DNA of 64,000 nt from Pseudomonas sp. IAC-BECa141 (GTDB lineage: Bacteria > Pseudomonadota > Gammaproteobacteria > Pseudomonadales > Pseudomonadaceae): the NCBI RefSeq assembly GCF_020544405.1, contig NZ_CP065410.1, positions 2,666,001 through 2,730,000 on the forward strand, given 5' to 3'. The first letter of the stretch is position 1. The number at the start of each line of letters is the position of its first letter. Positions 1 through 8,520 of this stretch are shown here, in pieces. The position numbers were made by a program, and so were the translations under genes. Under the pieces are notes generated by a model, which saw only the letters and a list, made by a program, of their open reading frames with translations, was not told where the DNA came from and did not search any database.

Positions 1-2
1 TC

Positions 3-257
3 TCCGGCTTTACCGGCAACGGTTTTGTCACAAAAGAGTTAAGTATCCTAACCGCGCGTTATCTTTCTGACGGTTCTCCGGATACTACGTTCAACGGTAC
101 AGGTTTTGCCGTGTTTGATGACGATTTGTTCATAGAATCTATCAGCGGCATGTCGATGAAAGGAACAGATCGTATTTTTGTGTGCGGTGCATTGTGGACG
201 GACGCCGAATCTTGGCCATACATCAGTGGTGGTGTGCTGTTGTGTTACCGCGCCTGA
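3..257 (+). CDS. C-terminal end of a delta-60/beta-propeller-like repeat protein (partial)
   Basis: The reading frame is open from the left edge and stops at TGA 255-257, giving 84 residues. The visible part holds a motif of the form LSDGSPDTTFNGTG, which matches the core of delta-60 repeats (G-x-LD-x-TF-G-x-G) found in secreted propeller-like proteins of Pseudomonas. A second, weaker repeat seems to follow (GTDRIFVCGALW). The start, signal peptide and other repeats lie outside the window, so only the family can be suggested. Codon use is less GC-biased than in the housekeeping genes nearby, as is common in surface repeat proteins. Confidence 0.6.
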   Translation, partial: SGFTGNGFVTKELSILTARYLSDGSPDTTFNGTGFAVFDDDLFIESISGMSMKGTDRIFVCGALWTDAESWPYISGGVLLCYRA

Positions 258-305
258 CGCCTTGAAGTGAATCCCGCCGTCGTTTTGCCTGAAGGCTGAA
301 GTTGA

Positions 306-345
306 ATCAAAAGGGGACAGATTTATTTAATCGTCCCCTTTTGAT
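306..345. repeat. GGGGACAG-type palindrome (dispersed repeat, copy 1)
   Basis: Perfect 13-bp arms (306-318 and 333-345, ATCAAAAGGGGAC and its complement) surround a loop containing AGATTTATTT. The same AAAAGGGGACAGATTTATT core recurs at 36073-36115, with a degenerate copy near 40163. It could also act as a terminator for the gene ending at 257. I believe this core is often seen beside REP-associated transposase genes in gammaproteobacteria, but none is present here. Confidence 0.7.
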
Positions 346-382
346 GTTGTGTGATAGCAAAGAGCATCTTCGCCGCTGCGAC

Positions 383-766
383 TTACTCCGTTGGCACAAC
401 GTTATCCAACACCTGATTCACCGCCAGTTCCGCAAGCATCACGATCTGCGCGATGCCCTGTGCGGTCTTGCGGTGGGGGCCTTCGAGGAGGTCGACGAAG
501 TTGTTGAGCATGACGTTGGCCGAACCCAGCGTTTCGACGGCGTCGGCGAGCAGGGATTCGTTGTTGCTGGCCGGGTTGGCCTGGTAGAGGCGGTTGGGGT
601 AGTAGGGCGCGGCCATCATTTGGGCTGATATCGGGCCTAGGTGATAGTCGAGGGCGCGGTTGGCGGCTTCGTTGAATTTCTTGGAGTCAGGGCATTCGTA
701 GGGGGAAGTCGGGTCGGTGATGCTGGCCGGTTCGGTGACCGGAGGATTTGGCGTTACTTTAAACAT
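383..766 (-). CDS. DUF6124 family protein, copy 1
   Basis: A 127-residue soluble protein starting MFKVTPNPPVTEP, with the family pattern: proline-rich N-terminus, 'TSPYE' and 'DSKKFNEAANRALDYHL' in the middle, and a helical C-terminus (AQIVMLAELAVNQVLDNV). It is clearly paralogous to the gene at 38935-39294. The ATG at 766 was preferred over one at 781 because it aligns with the start of the paralogue (MIKPTPNPP). The family is common in Pseudomonas, often in several copies, and has no known function that I can name. A conserved structured element lies directly upstream (795-1115). Confidence 0.8.
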   Translation of the reverse strand: MFKVTPNPPVTEPASITDPTSPYECPDSKKFNEAANRALDYHLGPISAQMMAAPYYPNRLYQANPASNNESLLADAVETLGSANVMLNNFVDLLEGPHRKTAQGIAQIVMLAELAVNQVLDNVVPTE

Positions 767-794
767 GGTGATGTGCCTCATTGAGGATGCAACC

Positions 795-1115
795 GTCTCG
801 CTGCTAAACGGAAGGTGGCAGCTGTGCGCAAGTTAGCAGACCGGTCATCACCAAACCCGGCGCACCCGAAGGTGCCATGCGCACAGCCACCGCAAAATGC
901 AGGCGAAAACCTGACAAGGTGAGATGTGCAACCGTGGTAGATGAGCCGGGCTGCTAAACCCGATCACTGCGAATCAGTGACCCGATCCAAGTTACCGGCC
1001 GACCCCAAGGCGCACAAGCCGGCGGATTCTGGCGTAGCCGTAGGCTCTGGCGCAAGGATTTGTGGGCAATTGCGCGTAACTCCAGGTGTCTTTAAACACA
1101 CGCATCGAAACGTGT
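795..1115 (-). promoter_or_regulatory. Candidate structured leader RNA upstream of DUF6124 gene, copy 1
   Basis: The region upstream of the DUF6124 gene resembles the region upstream of its paralogue (39331-39655). Read on the minus strand it can form: a 5-bp hairpin closed by a C(UUCG)G tetraloop (862-875); a 14-bp stem with a 3-nt bulge (815-830 with 878-891); a 6-bp hairpin (964-980); and a pairing of GTTAGCAG (832-839) with either of two CTGCTAAAC copies (801-809 or 951-959). Stems at several of these positions are preserved in copy 2 by paired base changes. The more distal part (about 1016-1058) is conserved in sequence. I cannot assign it to a known RNA family. Confidence 0.65.
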
Positions 1116-1261
1116 TTGGCGGCCCACAAAACACACTGAAACATCCGTCAGAACCCACCCCGAAAACCGCCATGGCTTCAAACCCGCCGCCGTGTCTGTA
1201 AACTGGCCGCCCGAAACGGCGCGCGATGGCGCCGCCCTCACTGCCAGCGAAGGACTTTCCC

Positions 1262-1642
1262 ATGGCCAACCAAGACATCACCTACACCCCGGACCCGGAT
1301 GCAGACTCGATCTCTTCGGACGTGACCGAATTCAACGGCATCCTGATGTCGACCCAGATTCCGACCCGCGCCGACGGCAGCCTGGAACTGGGCGACGTCA
1401 CCGCGCAGAGCGAATGCACGTTGCAGGCGCTGAAAGTCGCACTGGAAAAGGCCGGGAGTTCGATGGACCGCGTGCTGCACCTGACCATTTACCTGACCGA
1501 CATGGCCGATCGCGCTGCGTTCAACGAGGTGTACAAGCGCTACTTCGCCAAGCCTTGGCCGGTGCGAGCGGCGGTTGGCGTGGCGGCGCTGGCGGTTGAA
1601 GGGATGAAGGTGGAAGTGACTGCGACGGCTGCGAAGGCTTGA
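1262..1642 (+). CDS. RidA family protein (reactive imine/enamine deaminase-like)
   Basis: A 126-residue YjgF/YER057c/UK114 (RidA) family protein. Family members hydrolyse reactive 2-aminoacrylate or imine intermediates in the cytosol, though many subgroups have other or unknown substrates. The fold is shown by the 'ILMSTQIP' strand, the 'QALKVALEKAGSSMDRV' helix and the 'PVRAAVGV' segment; Arg102 sits where RidA's substrate-binding arginine lies. The ATG at 1262 follows a GAAGGA ribosome site; an in-frame upstream start at 1226 has none. It lacks the canonical 'RSCV' context, so it is a divergent subgroup. R-type repeats separate it from the next gene. Confidence 0.85.
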   Translation: MANQDITYTPDPDADSISSDVTEFNGILMSTQIPTRADGSLELGDVTAQSECTLQALKVALEKAGSSMDRVLHLTIYLTDMADRAAFNEVYKRYFAKPWPVRAAVGVAALAVEGMKVEVTATAAKA

Positions 1643-1651
1643 CCCCGTAAT

Positions 1652-1898
1652 GATCGTTCCCACGCTCCGCGTGGGAATGCCTCAAGGGACGCTCCGCGTT
1701 CCAGCTCTGGAAGGGACGCGGAGCGTCCCGGGCTGCATTCCCACGCAGAGCGTGGGAACGATCTGTGACGCCGGGCGTGGGAATGCCTCAACGGACGCTC
1801 CGCGTTCGGCTCTGGAAGGGACGCGGAGCGTCCCGGGCTGCATTCCCACGCGGAGCGTGGGAACGATCGGTGACAGTCCGCGTGGGAGCGATCTGATC
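1652..1898. repeat. Two tandem R-type palindromic repeats plus a half unit
   Basis: Two units (1652-1763 and about 1771-1868) are each built as nested inverted repeats: outer arms GATCGTTCCCACGC / GCGTGGGAACGATC and inner arms GGGACGCTCCGCG / CGCGGAGCGTCCC. A partial third unit runs to about 1898. A third complete unit of the same kind lies at 5650-5760. Such roughly 110-bp palindromes are scattered between genes in P. fluorescens-group genomes. They explain the apparent ORFs on both strands here, which are not genes. Confidence 0.85.
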
Positions 1899-1999
1899 GT
1901 GACGGGTTGAAAACAGCCACCCGGCAGCACAGGCGTGCCGGCCACGCGTTTCGCGGCTACAATGCGCGCCTCGACCGTGACAGCCTGACTAAAAACTAT

Positions 2000-3988
2000 A
2001 TGTCCTTGCCCAAACATCACCTGGAACTGCTCAGCCCCGCCCGTGACGTGGCCATCGCCCGCGAGGCCATTCTGCATGGCGCCGATGCGGTGTACATCGG
2101 CGGCCCGAGCTTCGGGGCGCGCCACAACGCGTGCAACGAGGTGAGCGAAATCGCCGAACTGGTGGAATTTGCCCGTCGCTATCACGCGCGCATCTTCACC
2201 ACCCTCAACACCATCCTGCACGACAACGAACTGGAGCCGGCGCGCAAGCTGATCCATCAGTTGTACGACGCCGGCGTCGATGCGCTGATCGTCCAGGATC
2301 TGGGCGTGATGGAACTGGACATTCCACCCATCGAGCTGCACGCCAGCACCCAGACCGACATCCGCACCCTTGAGCGGGCGAAGTTCCTCGATCAGGCCGG
2401 TTTCTCGCAACTGGTACTGGCCCGTGAACTGAACCTCAAGGAAATCCGCGCGATCGCCGACGAAACCGAGGCCGCCATCGAGTTCTTCATTCACGGCGCG
2501 TTGTGCGTGGCGTTCTCCGGTCAGTGCAACATTTCCCACGCGCAGACCGGGCGCAGTGCCAACCGGGGCGACTGCTCCCAGGCCTGCCGTCTGCCGTACA
2601 CCCTGAAAGACGAAAAGGGTGGCGTGATCGCCTACGAAAAACATCTGCTGTCGATGAAGGACAACAACCAGAGCGCCAACATCCGCGCGCTGGTCGAGGC
2701 CGGTGTGCGTTCGTTCAAGATCGAAGGTCGCTACAAGGACATGGGCTATGTGAAGAACATCACCGCCTATTACCGCCAGCGCCTCGACGACGTGCTCAAC
2801 GACCGTCCGGACCTGGCCCGTGCTTCCAGCGGCCGCACCGCGCATTTCTTCCTGCCGGATCCGGAAAAGACCTTCCACCGTGGCAGCACCGACTACTTTG
2901 TCAGCGAGCGCAAGATCGACATCGGCGCGTTCGATTCGCCGACCTTCACCGGTCTGGCGGTGGGCACGGTCGAGAAAGTCGGCAAGCGTGACATGCAGGT
3001 CATCACCCACGAGCCGCTGTCCAACGGCGACGGTCTCAATGTGCTGGTCAAGCGCGAAGTGGTGGGTTTCCGCGCCAACATCGCCGAAGCCAAGGGCGAG
3101 TTCGAGGAAGAAGGCGAGAAGCGCTACCGCTACCGCGTCGAGCCGAACGAAATGCCGGAAGGCCTGTACAAGCTGCGCCCGAACCACCCGCTGAACCGCA
3201 ACCTCGATCACAACTGGCAGCAGGCCTTGCTCAAGACCTCGGCCGAGCGTCGTATCGGCGTGAGCTGGCTGGCGAAGCTGCGTGAAGAGCGTCTGGAACT
3301 GACCGTGACCAGCGAAGAGGGCATCAGCGCCAGCGTCGCGCTGGACGGCCCGTTCGGCGTCGCCAACAAACCGGAACAGGCGCTGGAGACCTTGCACGAT
3401 CTGCTCGGCCAGCTCGGCACCACCGAGTACCACGCGACCTCGATCAAACTGGATGCGCCGCAAGCGTTCTTCATTCCGAACTCGCAGCTCAAGTCGTTGC
3501 GCCGCGAAGTGATCGAAGCGCTGACCGCCGCCCGCGTTGCCGCCCATCCGCGCGGTTCGCGCAAGGCCGAGACCACGCCACCGCCGGTGTACCCGGAGGC
3601 GCATCTGTCGTTCCTGGCCAACGTCTACAACCAGAAGGCCCGCGACTTCTACCACCGTCACGGGGTGAAGCTGATCGACGCGGCGTACGAGGCCCACGAA
3701 GAGGCGGGCGAAGTGCCGGTGATGATCACCAAGCACTGCCTGCGATTCTCCTTCAACCTGTGCCCGAAACAGGCCAAAGGCGTGACCGGCGTGAAAACCA
3801 AAGTCGCGCCAATGCAGCTGATTCACGGTGATGAAGTGCTGACCCTCAAGTTCGACTGCAAGCCGTGCGAGATGCACGTGATCGGCAAGATGAAGGGCCA
3901 CATCCTGAACATGCCGCAGCCGGGCAGTGTGGTGGGACATATCAGCCCTGAAGACCTGATGAAGACCATTCCTCGGGCTCCGCACTGA
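2000..3988 (+). CDS. rlhA: U32 family peptidase-like 23S rRNA hydroxylase RlhA
   Basis: A 662-residue protein that follows Escherichia coli RlhA (YdcP, 653 aa) along its whole length. E. coli RlhA is needed for hydroxylation of 23S rRNA C2501. Recognisable blocks are HLELLSPARD near the N-terminus, IELHASTQTDIRT, FIHGALCVAFSGQC, SANRGDCSQACRLPYTL and the C-terminal LKFDCKPCEMHVIGK; the conserved cysteines in these blocks suit the Fe-S/prephenate-dependent chemistry proposed for the U32 hydroxylases. The ATG at 2000 was chosen because homology begins there; its ribosome site is weak. The ORF extends upstream to 1907 but into repeat sequence. A strong bidirectional terminator follows. Confidence 0.93.
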   Translation: MSLPKHHLELLSPARDVAIAREAILHGADAVYIGGPSFGARHNACNEVSEIAELVEFARRYHARIFTTLNTILHDNELEPARKLIHQLYDAGVDALIVQDLGVMELDIPPIELHASTQTDIRTLERAKFLDQAGFSQLVLARELNLKEIRAIADETEAAIEFFIHGALCVAFSGQCNISHAQTGRSANRGDCSQACRLPYTLKDEKGGVIAYEKHLLSMKDNNQSANIRALVEAGVRSFKIEGRYKDMGYVKNITAYYRQRLDDVLNDRPDLARASSGRTAHFFLPDPEKTFHRGSTDYFVSERKIDIGAFDSPTFTGLAVGTVEKVGKRDMQVITHEPLSNGDGLNVLVKREVVGFRANIAEAKGEFEEEGEKRYRYRVEPNEMPEGLYKLRPNHPLNRNLDHNWQQALLKTSAERRIGVSWLAKLREERLELTVTSEEGISASVALDGPFGVANKPEQALETLHDLLGQLGTTEYHATSIKLDAPQAFFIPNSQLKSLRREVIEALTAARVAAHPRGSRKAETTPPPVYPEAHLSFLANVYNQKARDFYHRHGVKLIDAAYEAHEEAGEVPVMITKHCLRFSFNLCPKQAKGVTGVKTKVAPMQLIHGDEVLTLKFDCKPCEMHVIGKMKGHILNMPQPGSVVGHISPEDLMKTIPRAPH

Positions 3989-4010
3989 TTCAGAGGCTGC
4001 TGTGCGATAA

Positions 4011-4046
4011 ATAAAAAAACCGGTGACAAAAATCACCGGTTTTTTT
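4011..4046. terminator. Bidirectional rho-independent terminator between rlhA and MFS gene
   Basis: Stem ACCGGTGA (4019-4026) pairs with TCACCGGT (4033-4040) around a 6-nt loop. A run of A precedes it and a run of T follows, so it can end transcription of rlhA (+) and of the converging MFS gene (-). Confidence 0.9.
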
Positions 4047-4061
4047 ATGCCTGCCAGAAAC

Positions 4062-5372
4062 TCAACTGGCTTCGTAGCGCGATGCCGTTGGCGGCGCCGC
4101 TTCGCCACTCAACGCATCGACCATCGGCGGATGGTCCTGCGCCGCTTGACGCAAGTCTTCGGTCACCCGCAGCTCGGCGCCAGTTGGCGAGAACGTCGCT
4201 GCCGCCGCAAATGGCGCCGGGTTGGCCGGCACCGGACGCTTGCCACGGCGCCAGAAGAAGAACGTCACCATGGCCAGGTTGACCAGCGCAAAGGCCCAGA
4301 ACAGCCCGGTTTCGCCGTGGGCGTTCATCGCTGGCGAGATCAGCAGCGGGCTCATCGCCGAGCCCAGCGAGTTGATCAGCAGCATGCCCTGAATCATCGG
4401 CACCAACGTTTCGACCGGCGCGCGGTCGGCCGCGTGACTGACCGCAACCGGGTACAACGCGAACACGCCGCCACCCAGCAGAAACAACATTGCCGCAAGC
4501 AGGGCCGAGGACAGCGGTACCAGCACGAACACCAGCGACAGCACGGTGCACGCGGCGCACAGCACGGTCAGCACTTGCAGGCGATCCTTGCGGTCGGACC
4601 AGCGTCCGACCGGGTATTGCAGCAGCATCGCGCCGAGGATCGTCCAGGCCATCATGCTGCCGACTTCGCCGACGTTCAGGCCGATGCGTTGCAGGTACAG
4701 CGGCAGCAGAGTGTAGATAGCCGCGATGGTCACACCGGAGCCGAAGCAGCCGACCAGACCGGTGGGCGATACGCCCAGCAGCGCCCGTGGTTTGAGCGGT
4801 TCGACCTGTTCCAGCAACGGAGAAACACGCGGCAGGATCACGATCGGCAATACCGACAGGGTCGCGAGCATGCCGGCGACCATGAATGGCGCGGTATCGC
4901 CCAGCCCGGTGATTTTTCCCAAAAACGCCTGACCCAGCACGCCGGCGCCGTAGAGGACGATCATGTACAGCGCCAGCAGACGCCCGCGAATCTTCGCGTC
5001 ACCGGCCAGCAGCAGCCAGCTCTCGATCACCAGAAACACGCCGACCGTGGCCCAGCCGTTGATCAGACGCAGGACGACCCAGCCCCAGGTGTCATAAAAC
5101 AGCCCTTGCAGCAGGATGGTCGCGGCGATCAGCGAGGCGAAGCTGCTGTAGGCGCGGATGTGGCCGATGCGCAGGATCAGGCGATCGTTGAAGATCGCGC
5201 CGAGGGTCAGGCCGATGAAATAGGCCGAGGACACGATGCCGATCATCGTCGCCGATTCGCCGGCCGCGCCCAGGCGCAGAGTGGTCAAGGAAGACAGAAA
5301 GCCGTTGCCCAGGGCAACAATGAATAGCCCGAGCAGGGGCGCCAGCGCCATGGCCAGCAAACGCGGTGTCAT
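4062..5372 (-). CDS. MFS transporter, YcaD-like
   Basis: A 436-residue inner-membrane protein with about twelve hydrophobic segments and the arrangement of the YcaD-type major facilitator subgroup: 'IGIVSSAYFIGLTLGAIFND' early, 'GRLLALYMIVLYGAGVLGQAF' in the first half and 'GAMLLQYPVGRWSDRKDR' (a loop 8-9 A-like motif) in the second. The C-terminal 50 residues form a polar, alanine-rich tail beyond the usual family length. Start ATG 5372 lies behind a GAGG site and begins at the first membrane segment; the ORF's upstream extension is not membrane-like. Substrate unknown. It is divergent from the GlxA-type regulator at 5828 across 455 bases. Confidence 0.85.
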   Translation of the reverse strand: MTPRLLAMALAPLLGLFIVALGNGFLSSLTTLRLGAAGESATMIGIVSSAYFIGLTLGAIFNDRLILRIGHIRAYSSFASLIAATILLQGLFYDTWGWVVLRLINGWATVGVFLVIESWLLLAGDAKIRGRLLALYMIVLYGAGVLGQAFLGKITGLGDTAPFMVAGMLATLSVLPIVILPRVSPLLEQVEPLKPRALLGVSPTGLVGCFGSGVTIAAIYTLLPLYLQRIGLNVGEVGSMMAWTILGAMLLQYPVGRWSDRKDRLQVLTVLCAACTVLSLVFVLVPLSSALLAAMLFLLGGGVFALYPVAVSHAADRAPVETLVPMIQGMLLINSLGSAMSPLLISPAMNAHGETGLFWAFALVNLAMVTFFFWRRGKRPVPANPAPFAAAATFSPTGAELRVTEDLRQAAQDHPPMVDALSGEAAPPTASRYEAS

Positions 5373-5649
5373 AAAAACCTCAAGTGATCGAACAGCGGAA
5401 CGTGCGCCTCTGCGCATGCGAGTGCCAAGCCGAAGTGTGTTGAAGACAAACGACCGCCGAACGGGCAGGACGATTGAGCCTGGCGCACTTCGTGAAAGTG
5501 GCCGGCTGTTCAAACCTGAGGGTTGTCATGGCTGCGGGCAGGCGCCGGTCGGGCGACTGCAAGAGGAGGCGCGATTTTAAGCGTTGTCTGGCGTTTGCCA
5601 AGATGCTGGCCCTGCGACGTTGGGACGCAGCCCGGCAGGGCTGGGTGAT
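5373..5649. other. Intergenic region upstream of MFS gene
   Basis: I see no convincing coding frame or RNA gene here. It must carry the promoter of the minus-strand MFS gene. The apparent ORFs crossing it run into the R-type repeat at 5650-5760 and lack ribosome sites. Confidence 0.5.
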
Positions 5650-5760
5650 GATCGTTCCCACGCTCCGCGTGGGAATGCAGCCCGGGACGCTCCGCGTCCC
5701 TTCCAACGGCGGACGCAGAGCGTCCATGGAGGCATTCCCACGCGGAGCGTGGGAACGATC
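5650..5760. repeat. R-type palindromic repeat, third unit
   Basis: A 111-bp imperfect palindrome with outer arms GATCGTTCCCACGC and GCGTGGGAACGATC and inner arms built on GGGACGCTCCGCG, like the two units at 1652-1868. Confidence 0.85.
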
Positions 5761-5827
5761 TACCTTGTGGTGCTTGCGTCGTTTGCGAGTAATTTGCTGC
5801 GGCGCCAGTTAGCATGGCGCTACAACA

Positions 5828-6862
5828 ATGAAACCGATGGGCCACACCTTGATCGAACGACGCCAATTCAGCGGTGGCATGAAGGGCAAGAACCTTCGCT
5901 ACCTGAACGAGCCCGCCAGCGGGCCGGGACACATGACCCGCACCGGGTTCGTGTTGCTGGAGCATTTTTCCCTGCCGGCCTTCACCCAGGCGCTGGACAC
6001 CCTTGTCACCGCCAATCTGCTGCGCCCCGGTCTGTTTTCCACGCGCACCTTCGGCCTGAACGACGGCGAAGTGATCAGTGATCTGGGGCTGGTGATCCGC
6101 CCTGACTCGCGTCTGGAAACCTGCGTGTTGCAGGAACTGGATCTGCTGGTGATCTGCGGCGGTTACCGCACGGAATTGAAGGCGAGCGACGAGTTCATCA
6201 ACCTGCTGAAAATGGCCGCCGAGGCCGGTGTGATGCTGGCCGGGCTGTGGAACGGCGCGTGGTTCCTGGGCCGGGCAGGGGTGCTGGAAGGCTATCGCTG
6301 TGCGATTCACCCGGAGCATCGGCCGGCATTGGCGGAGATTTCCAAGGCGACCCAGGTCAGCAGCGAACCCTATGTGATCGACCGCGACCGGCTGACTGCG
6401 TCCAGTCCGTCCGGCGCGTTCCACATGGCCCTGGACTGGATCAAGGGCCTGCACGACAAGGCGCTGGTCGAAGGCATCGAAGACATTCTGGCGTTCGAGG
6501 AGTCGCGTTACCGGCGGATCAAACCGACCGAAAACATCAGTGTCAGCGCGCCGCTGCGTGAAGTGGTGAAGCTGATGGATGCCAATCTCGAAGAACCGCT
6601 GGAGCTGGAGCAACTGGCGGTGTACGCCGGGCGCTCCCGGCGTCAGTTGGAGCGCTTGTTCAAGGAACAACTGGGCACCACGCCGCAGCGTTATTACATG
6701 GAACTGCGCATCACCGAGGCCCGCCGTCTGCTGCAACACACCGAGCTGTCCCAGGTGGACGTGCTGGTGGCCTGCGGATTCGTGTCACCGAGTCATTTCA
6801 GCAAGTGCTACAGCGCTTACTTCGGTTATCGCCCGTCCAAAGAAAAACGGCTCGTCAAATGA
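5828..6862 (+). CDS. GlxA family (DJ-1/PfpI domain + AraC HTH) transcriptional regulator
   Basis: A 344-residue regulator. Residues about 40-215 form a DJ-1/PfpI-like domain (FVLLEHFSLPAFTQALDTL ... LDLLVICGG ... AGLWNGAWFLGRAG); residues about 235-340 are an AraC-type double helix-turn-helix (LEQLAVYAGRSRRQLERLF and VDVLVACGFVSPSHFSKCY). The nucleophilic cysteine position of the DJ-1 domain ('CTGA' in most relatives) reads WNGA, so it is a sensor rather than an enzyme. The group includes GbdR/CdhR-type regulators of amine or amino-acid catabolism. The start is uncertain: ATG 5879 (MKGKNLRYLNEP), preceded by GGTGG, is also possible. Confidence 0.85.
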   Translation: MKPMGHTLIERRQFSGGMKGKNLRYLNEPASGPGHMTRTGFVLLEHFSLPAFTQALDTLVTANLLRPGLFSTRTFGLNDGEVISDLGLVIRPDSRLETCVLQELDLLVICGGYRTELKASDEFINLLKMAAEAGVMLAGLWNGAWFLGRAGVLEGYRCAIHPEHRPALAEISKATQVSSEPYVIDRDRLTASSPSGAFHMALDWIKGLHDKALVEGIEDILAFEESRYRRIKPTENISVSAPLREVVKLMDANLEEPLELEQLAVYAGRSRRQLERLFKEQLGTTPQRYYMELRITEARRLLQHTELSQVDVLVACGFVSPSHFSKCYSAYFGYRPSKEKRLVK

Positions 6863-6870
6863 CGAGCCGT
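6843..6870. terminator. Terminator hairpin between convergent genes
   Basis: Perfect 11-bp arms ACGGCTCGTCA (6847-6857) and TGACGAGCCGT (6860-6870), overlapping the stop codon of the GlxA gene. The A run to its left gives a U tract on the minus strand, so it suits the alpha/beta hydrolase gene best. Confidence 0.8.
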
Positions 6871-6883
6871 CTGGCGTGCCGCT

Positions 6884-7948
6884 TCAGAGGTGATCGGCGT
6901 CGATGATCGCCTGAGCGAAGGCTTTCGGGTCTTCCTGCGGCAGGTTGTGACCGATGCCGCCGTTGATCAGGCGGAACTGATATTTGCCGGTGAAGCGTTT
7001 GGCATAGTCCTCGGGGGCCGGGTGCGGCGCGCCGTTGGCATCGCCTTCCAGGGCGATGGTCGGCACGCTGATCGATGGTGCGGTGGCGAGTTTCTGTTCC
7101 AGCGCATCGTACTGGCTTTCACCCTGCACCAGGCCCAGGCGCCAACGGTAGTTGAACACGGTGATCGCGACGTGATCCGGGTTCTGCAAGGCCTTGGCGC
7201 TGCGGTCGAAGGTGGCGTCGTCGAACGTCCATTTCGGTGACGCCAGTTGCCAGATCAGCTTGGCGAAATCATGGGTGTTCCTGGTGTAGCCCGCCTCACC
7301 ACGGTCGGTGGCGAAGTAGAACTGATACCACCATTGCAGTTCGGCCTTGGGCGGCAGCGGGTTCTTGCCGGCGGCCTGATTGCCGATCAGGTAACCGCTG
7401 ACCGAGACCAGCGCTTTCACCCGCTCAGGCCACAGCGCCGAAACGATGTCCGCCGAACGCGCGCCCCAGTCGTAGCCGCCGAGCACGGCTTGTTTGATTT
7501 TCAGGGCATCCATGAAATCGATTACGTCACTGGCCAGCGCCGCCGGCTGACCGTTGCGCACGGTCTTGTCGGACAGGAAATGCGTGTCGCCATAACCCCG
7601 GGCGTACGGCATCAACACCCGATAACCCTTGGCCGCCAGCAGCGGCGCCACGTCATCGTAGCTGTGGATGTCGTAGGGCCAGCCGTGCAGCAGAATCACC
7701 ACCGGGCCGTTGGCCGGGCCGGTTTCGGCGTAGGCCACGTCCAGCAGGCCGGCCTTCACATGTTTCAGCGGGCCGAAGGGCAGGTCGGCCTTGACGCTGG
7801 CGGCTTCGGTCTTGACCGGCTCGGGCGCTGCGGTTTGTGCCTGGGCGATCGCGCCGAACTGCAGCAGCGCGGTGGCGAGCATCGACAGGCCCAGCAGGCG
7901 GCGACGGTTTTTCCCGGTGGTGACGGTGGCGAGTGGTGCGTGCTTCAT
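6884..7948 (-). CDS. Exported alpha/beta hydrolase (epoxide hydrolase/dehalogenase-like)
   Basis: A 354-residue protein with an N-terminal export signal (RRRLLGLSMLATALLQFGAIAQAQ; the RRR also recalls a Tat signal). The hydrolase core shows the oxyanion motif HGWP, the nucleophile elbow GGYDWGARSA with Asp rather than Ser, as in epoxide hydrolases and haloalkane dehalogenases, and a C-terminal catalytic His in GGIGHNLPQEDP. Tyrosines of the lid (WWYQFYF) match the epoxide hydrolase pattern. It would act in the periplasm. The natural substrate cannot be read from sequence. It stands alone, ending at a terminator shared with the convergent regulator gene. Confidence 0.85.
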   Translation of the reverse strand: MKHAPLATVTTGKNRRRLLGLSMLATALLQFGAIAQAQTAAPEPVKTEAASVKADLPFGPLKHVKAGLLDVAYAETGPANGPVVILLHGWPYDIHSYDDVAPLLAAKGYRVLMPYARGYGDTHFLSDKTVRNGQPAALASDVIDFMDALKIKQAVLGGYDWGARSADIVSALWPERVKALVSVSGYLIGNQAAGKNPLPPKAELQWWYQFYFATDRGEAGYTRNTHDFAKLIWQLASPKWTFDDATFDRSAKALQNPDHVAITVFNYRWRLGLVQGESQYDALEQKLATAPSISVPTIALEGDANGAPHPAPEDYAKRFTGKYQFRLINGGIGHNLPQEDPKAFAQAIIDADHL

Positions 7949-8116
7949 GGCAAGTCTCCTTATGATCGGCGAGGGCCGGGTTCTGGCTGAACCCTTCGAA
8001 TCTGGAGTCCATTAAAGGCTGGTCGCGTATCCGGGCTGTTTCCGTTTTTGTTGGCTGATGCGCGGGCATGTATCCGGGAGGCGTTCGTACACACTGCGAT
8101 ACAAACCCGTGGCCAA

Positions 8117-8141
8117 CAAAAAGCCCCGAATGTTCGGGGCT
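8117..8141 (-). terminator. Rho-independent terminator of the PLDc_N gene
   Basis: Arms AGCCCCGAA (8122-8130) and TTCGGGGCT (8133-8141); the A run at 8117-8121 becomes a U tract on the minus strand, just downstream of the small gene at 8159-8353. Confidence 0.85.
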
Positions 8142-8158
8142 CTTGCTTGCCTTGGGCT

Positions 8159-8353
8159 TCAGGCCTGAGTGACGTGCTTGGGTCCGGCCAGCGCCCAGGC
8201 GATCAGCCCGAACAGTGGCACAAACACGATCAATACGATCCAGACACCTTTGTTGCTGGCTTTCCCCTCACTCTTGCGCACCCTGTTGATCGCCCACAAT
8301 TCGATGAGCAAAAGAACGACGGCCAGTACGATCCACGTGGTTTCAAGTTGCAT
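8159..8353 (-). CDS. Small membrane protein with PLDc_N domain
   Basis: A 64-residue protein with two membrane helices (about 6-21 and 37-56) separated by a basic loop (NRVRKSEGKASNK). This is the PLDc_N ('phospholipase D-nuclease N-terminal') layout, including W and P in the second helix (FVPLFGLIAWALAGPK). Stand-alone forms are frequent in Pseudomonas and have no established role. It is followed by its own terminator. Confidence 0.75.
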   Translation of the reverse strand: MQLETTWIVLAVVLLLIELWAINRVRKSEGKASNKGVWIVLIVFVPLFGLIAWALAGPKHVTQA

Positions 8354-8520
8354 GGGCTACCTCCTGATGGTCATTGGCTTAGGCGGGGCATACCACTCAG
8401 GGTTCATTAAATTTGCTTGATGGTTTGCCTGGCGCACGTGCACAAATGTTCTAAACCCACCGGCAAAGTCGCGGTAACGTAGACGCCTTTGACGAACAAC
8501 CACTGCTTTCGGAGCCTGGC

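Noticed and set aside
1652-1898. Repeats considered as a possible CRISPR array
   Set aside because: The units are nested palindromes of about 110 bp with no regular spacers and no cas genes nearby; they are R-type intergenic repeats.
1682-4108. 808-residue ORF on the minus strand
   Set aside because: It is antisense to rlhA, whose full-length homology is unmistakable. The minus product is low in recognisable motifs and arises from high GC content and repeats.
4023-5327. 434-residue Gln/Arg/His-rich ORF on the plus strand
   Set aside because: Antisense to the MFS transporter; its composition is typical of the complementary frame of a GC-rich membrane protein gene.
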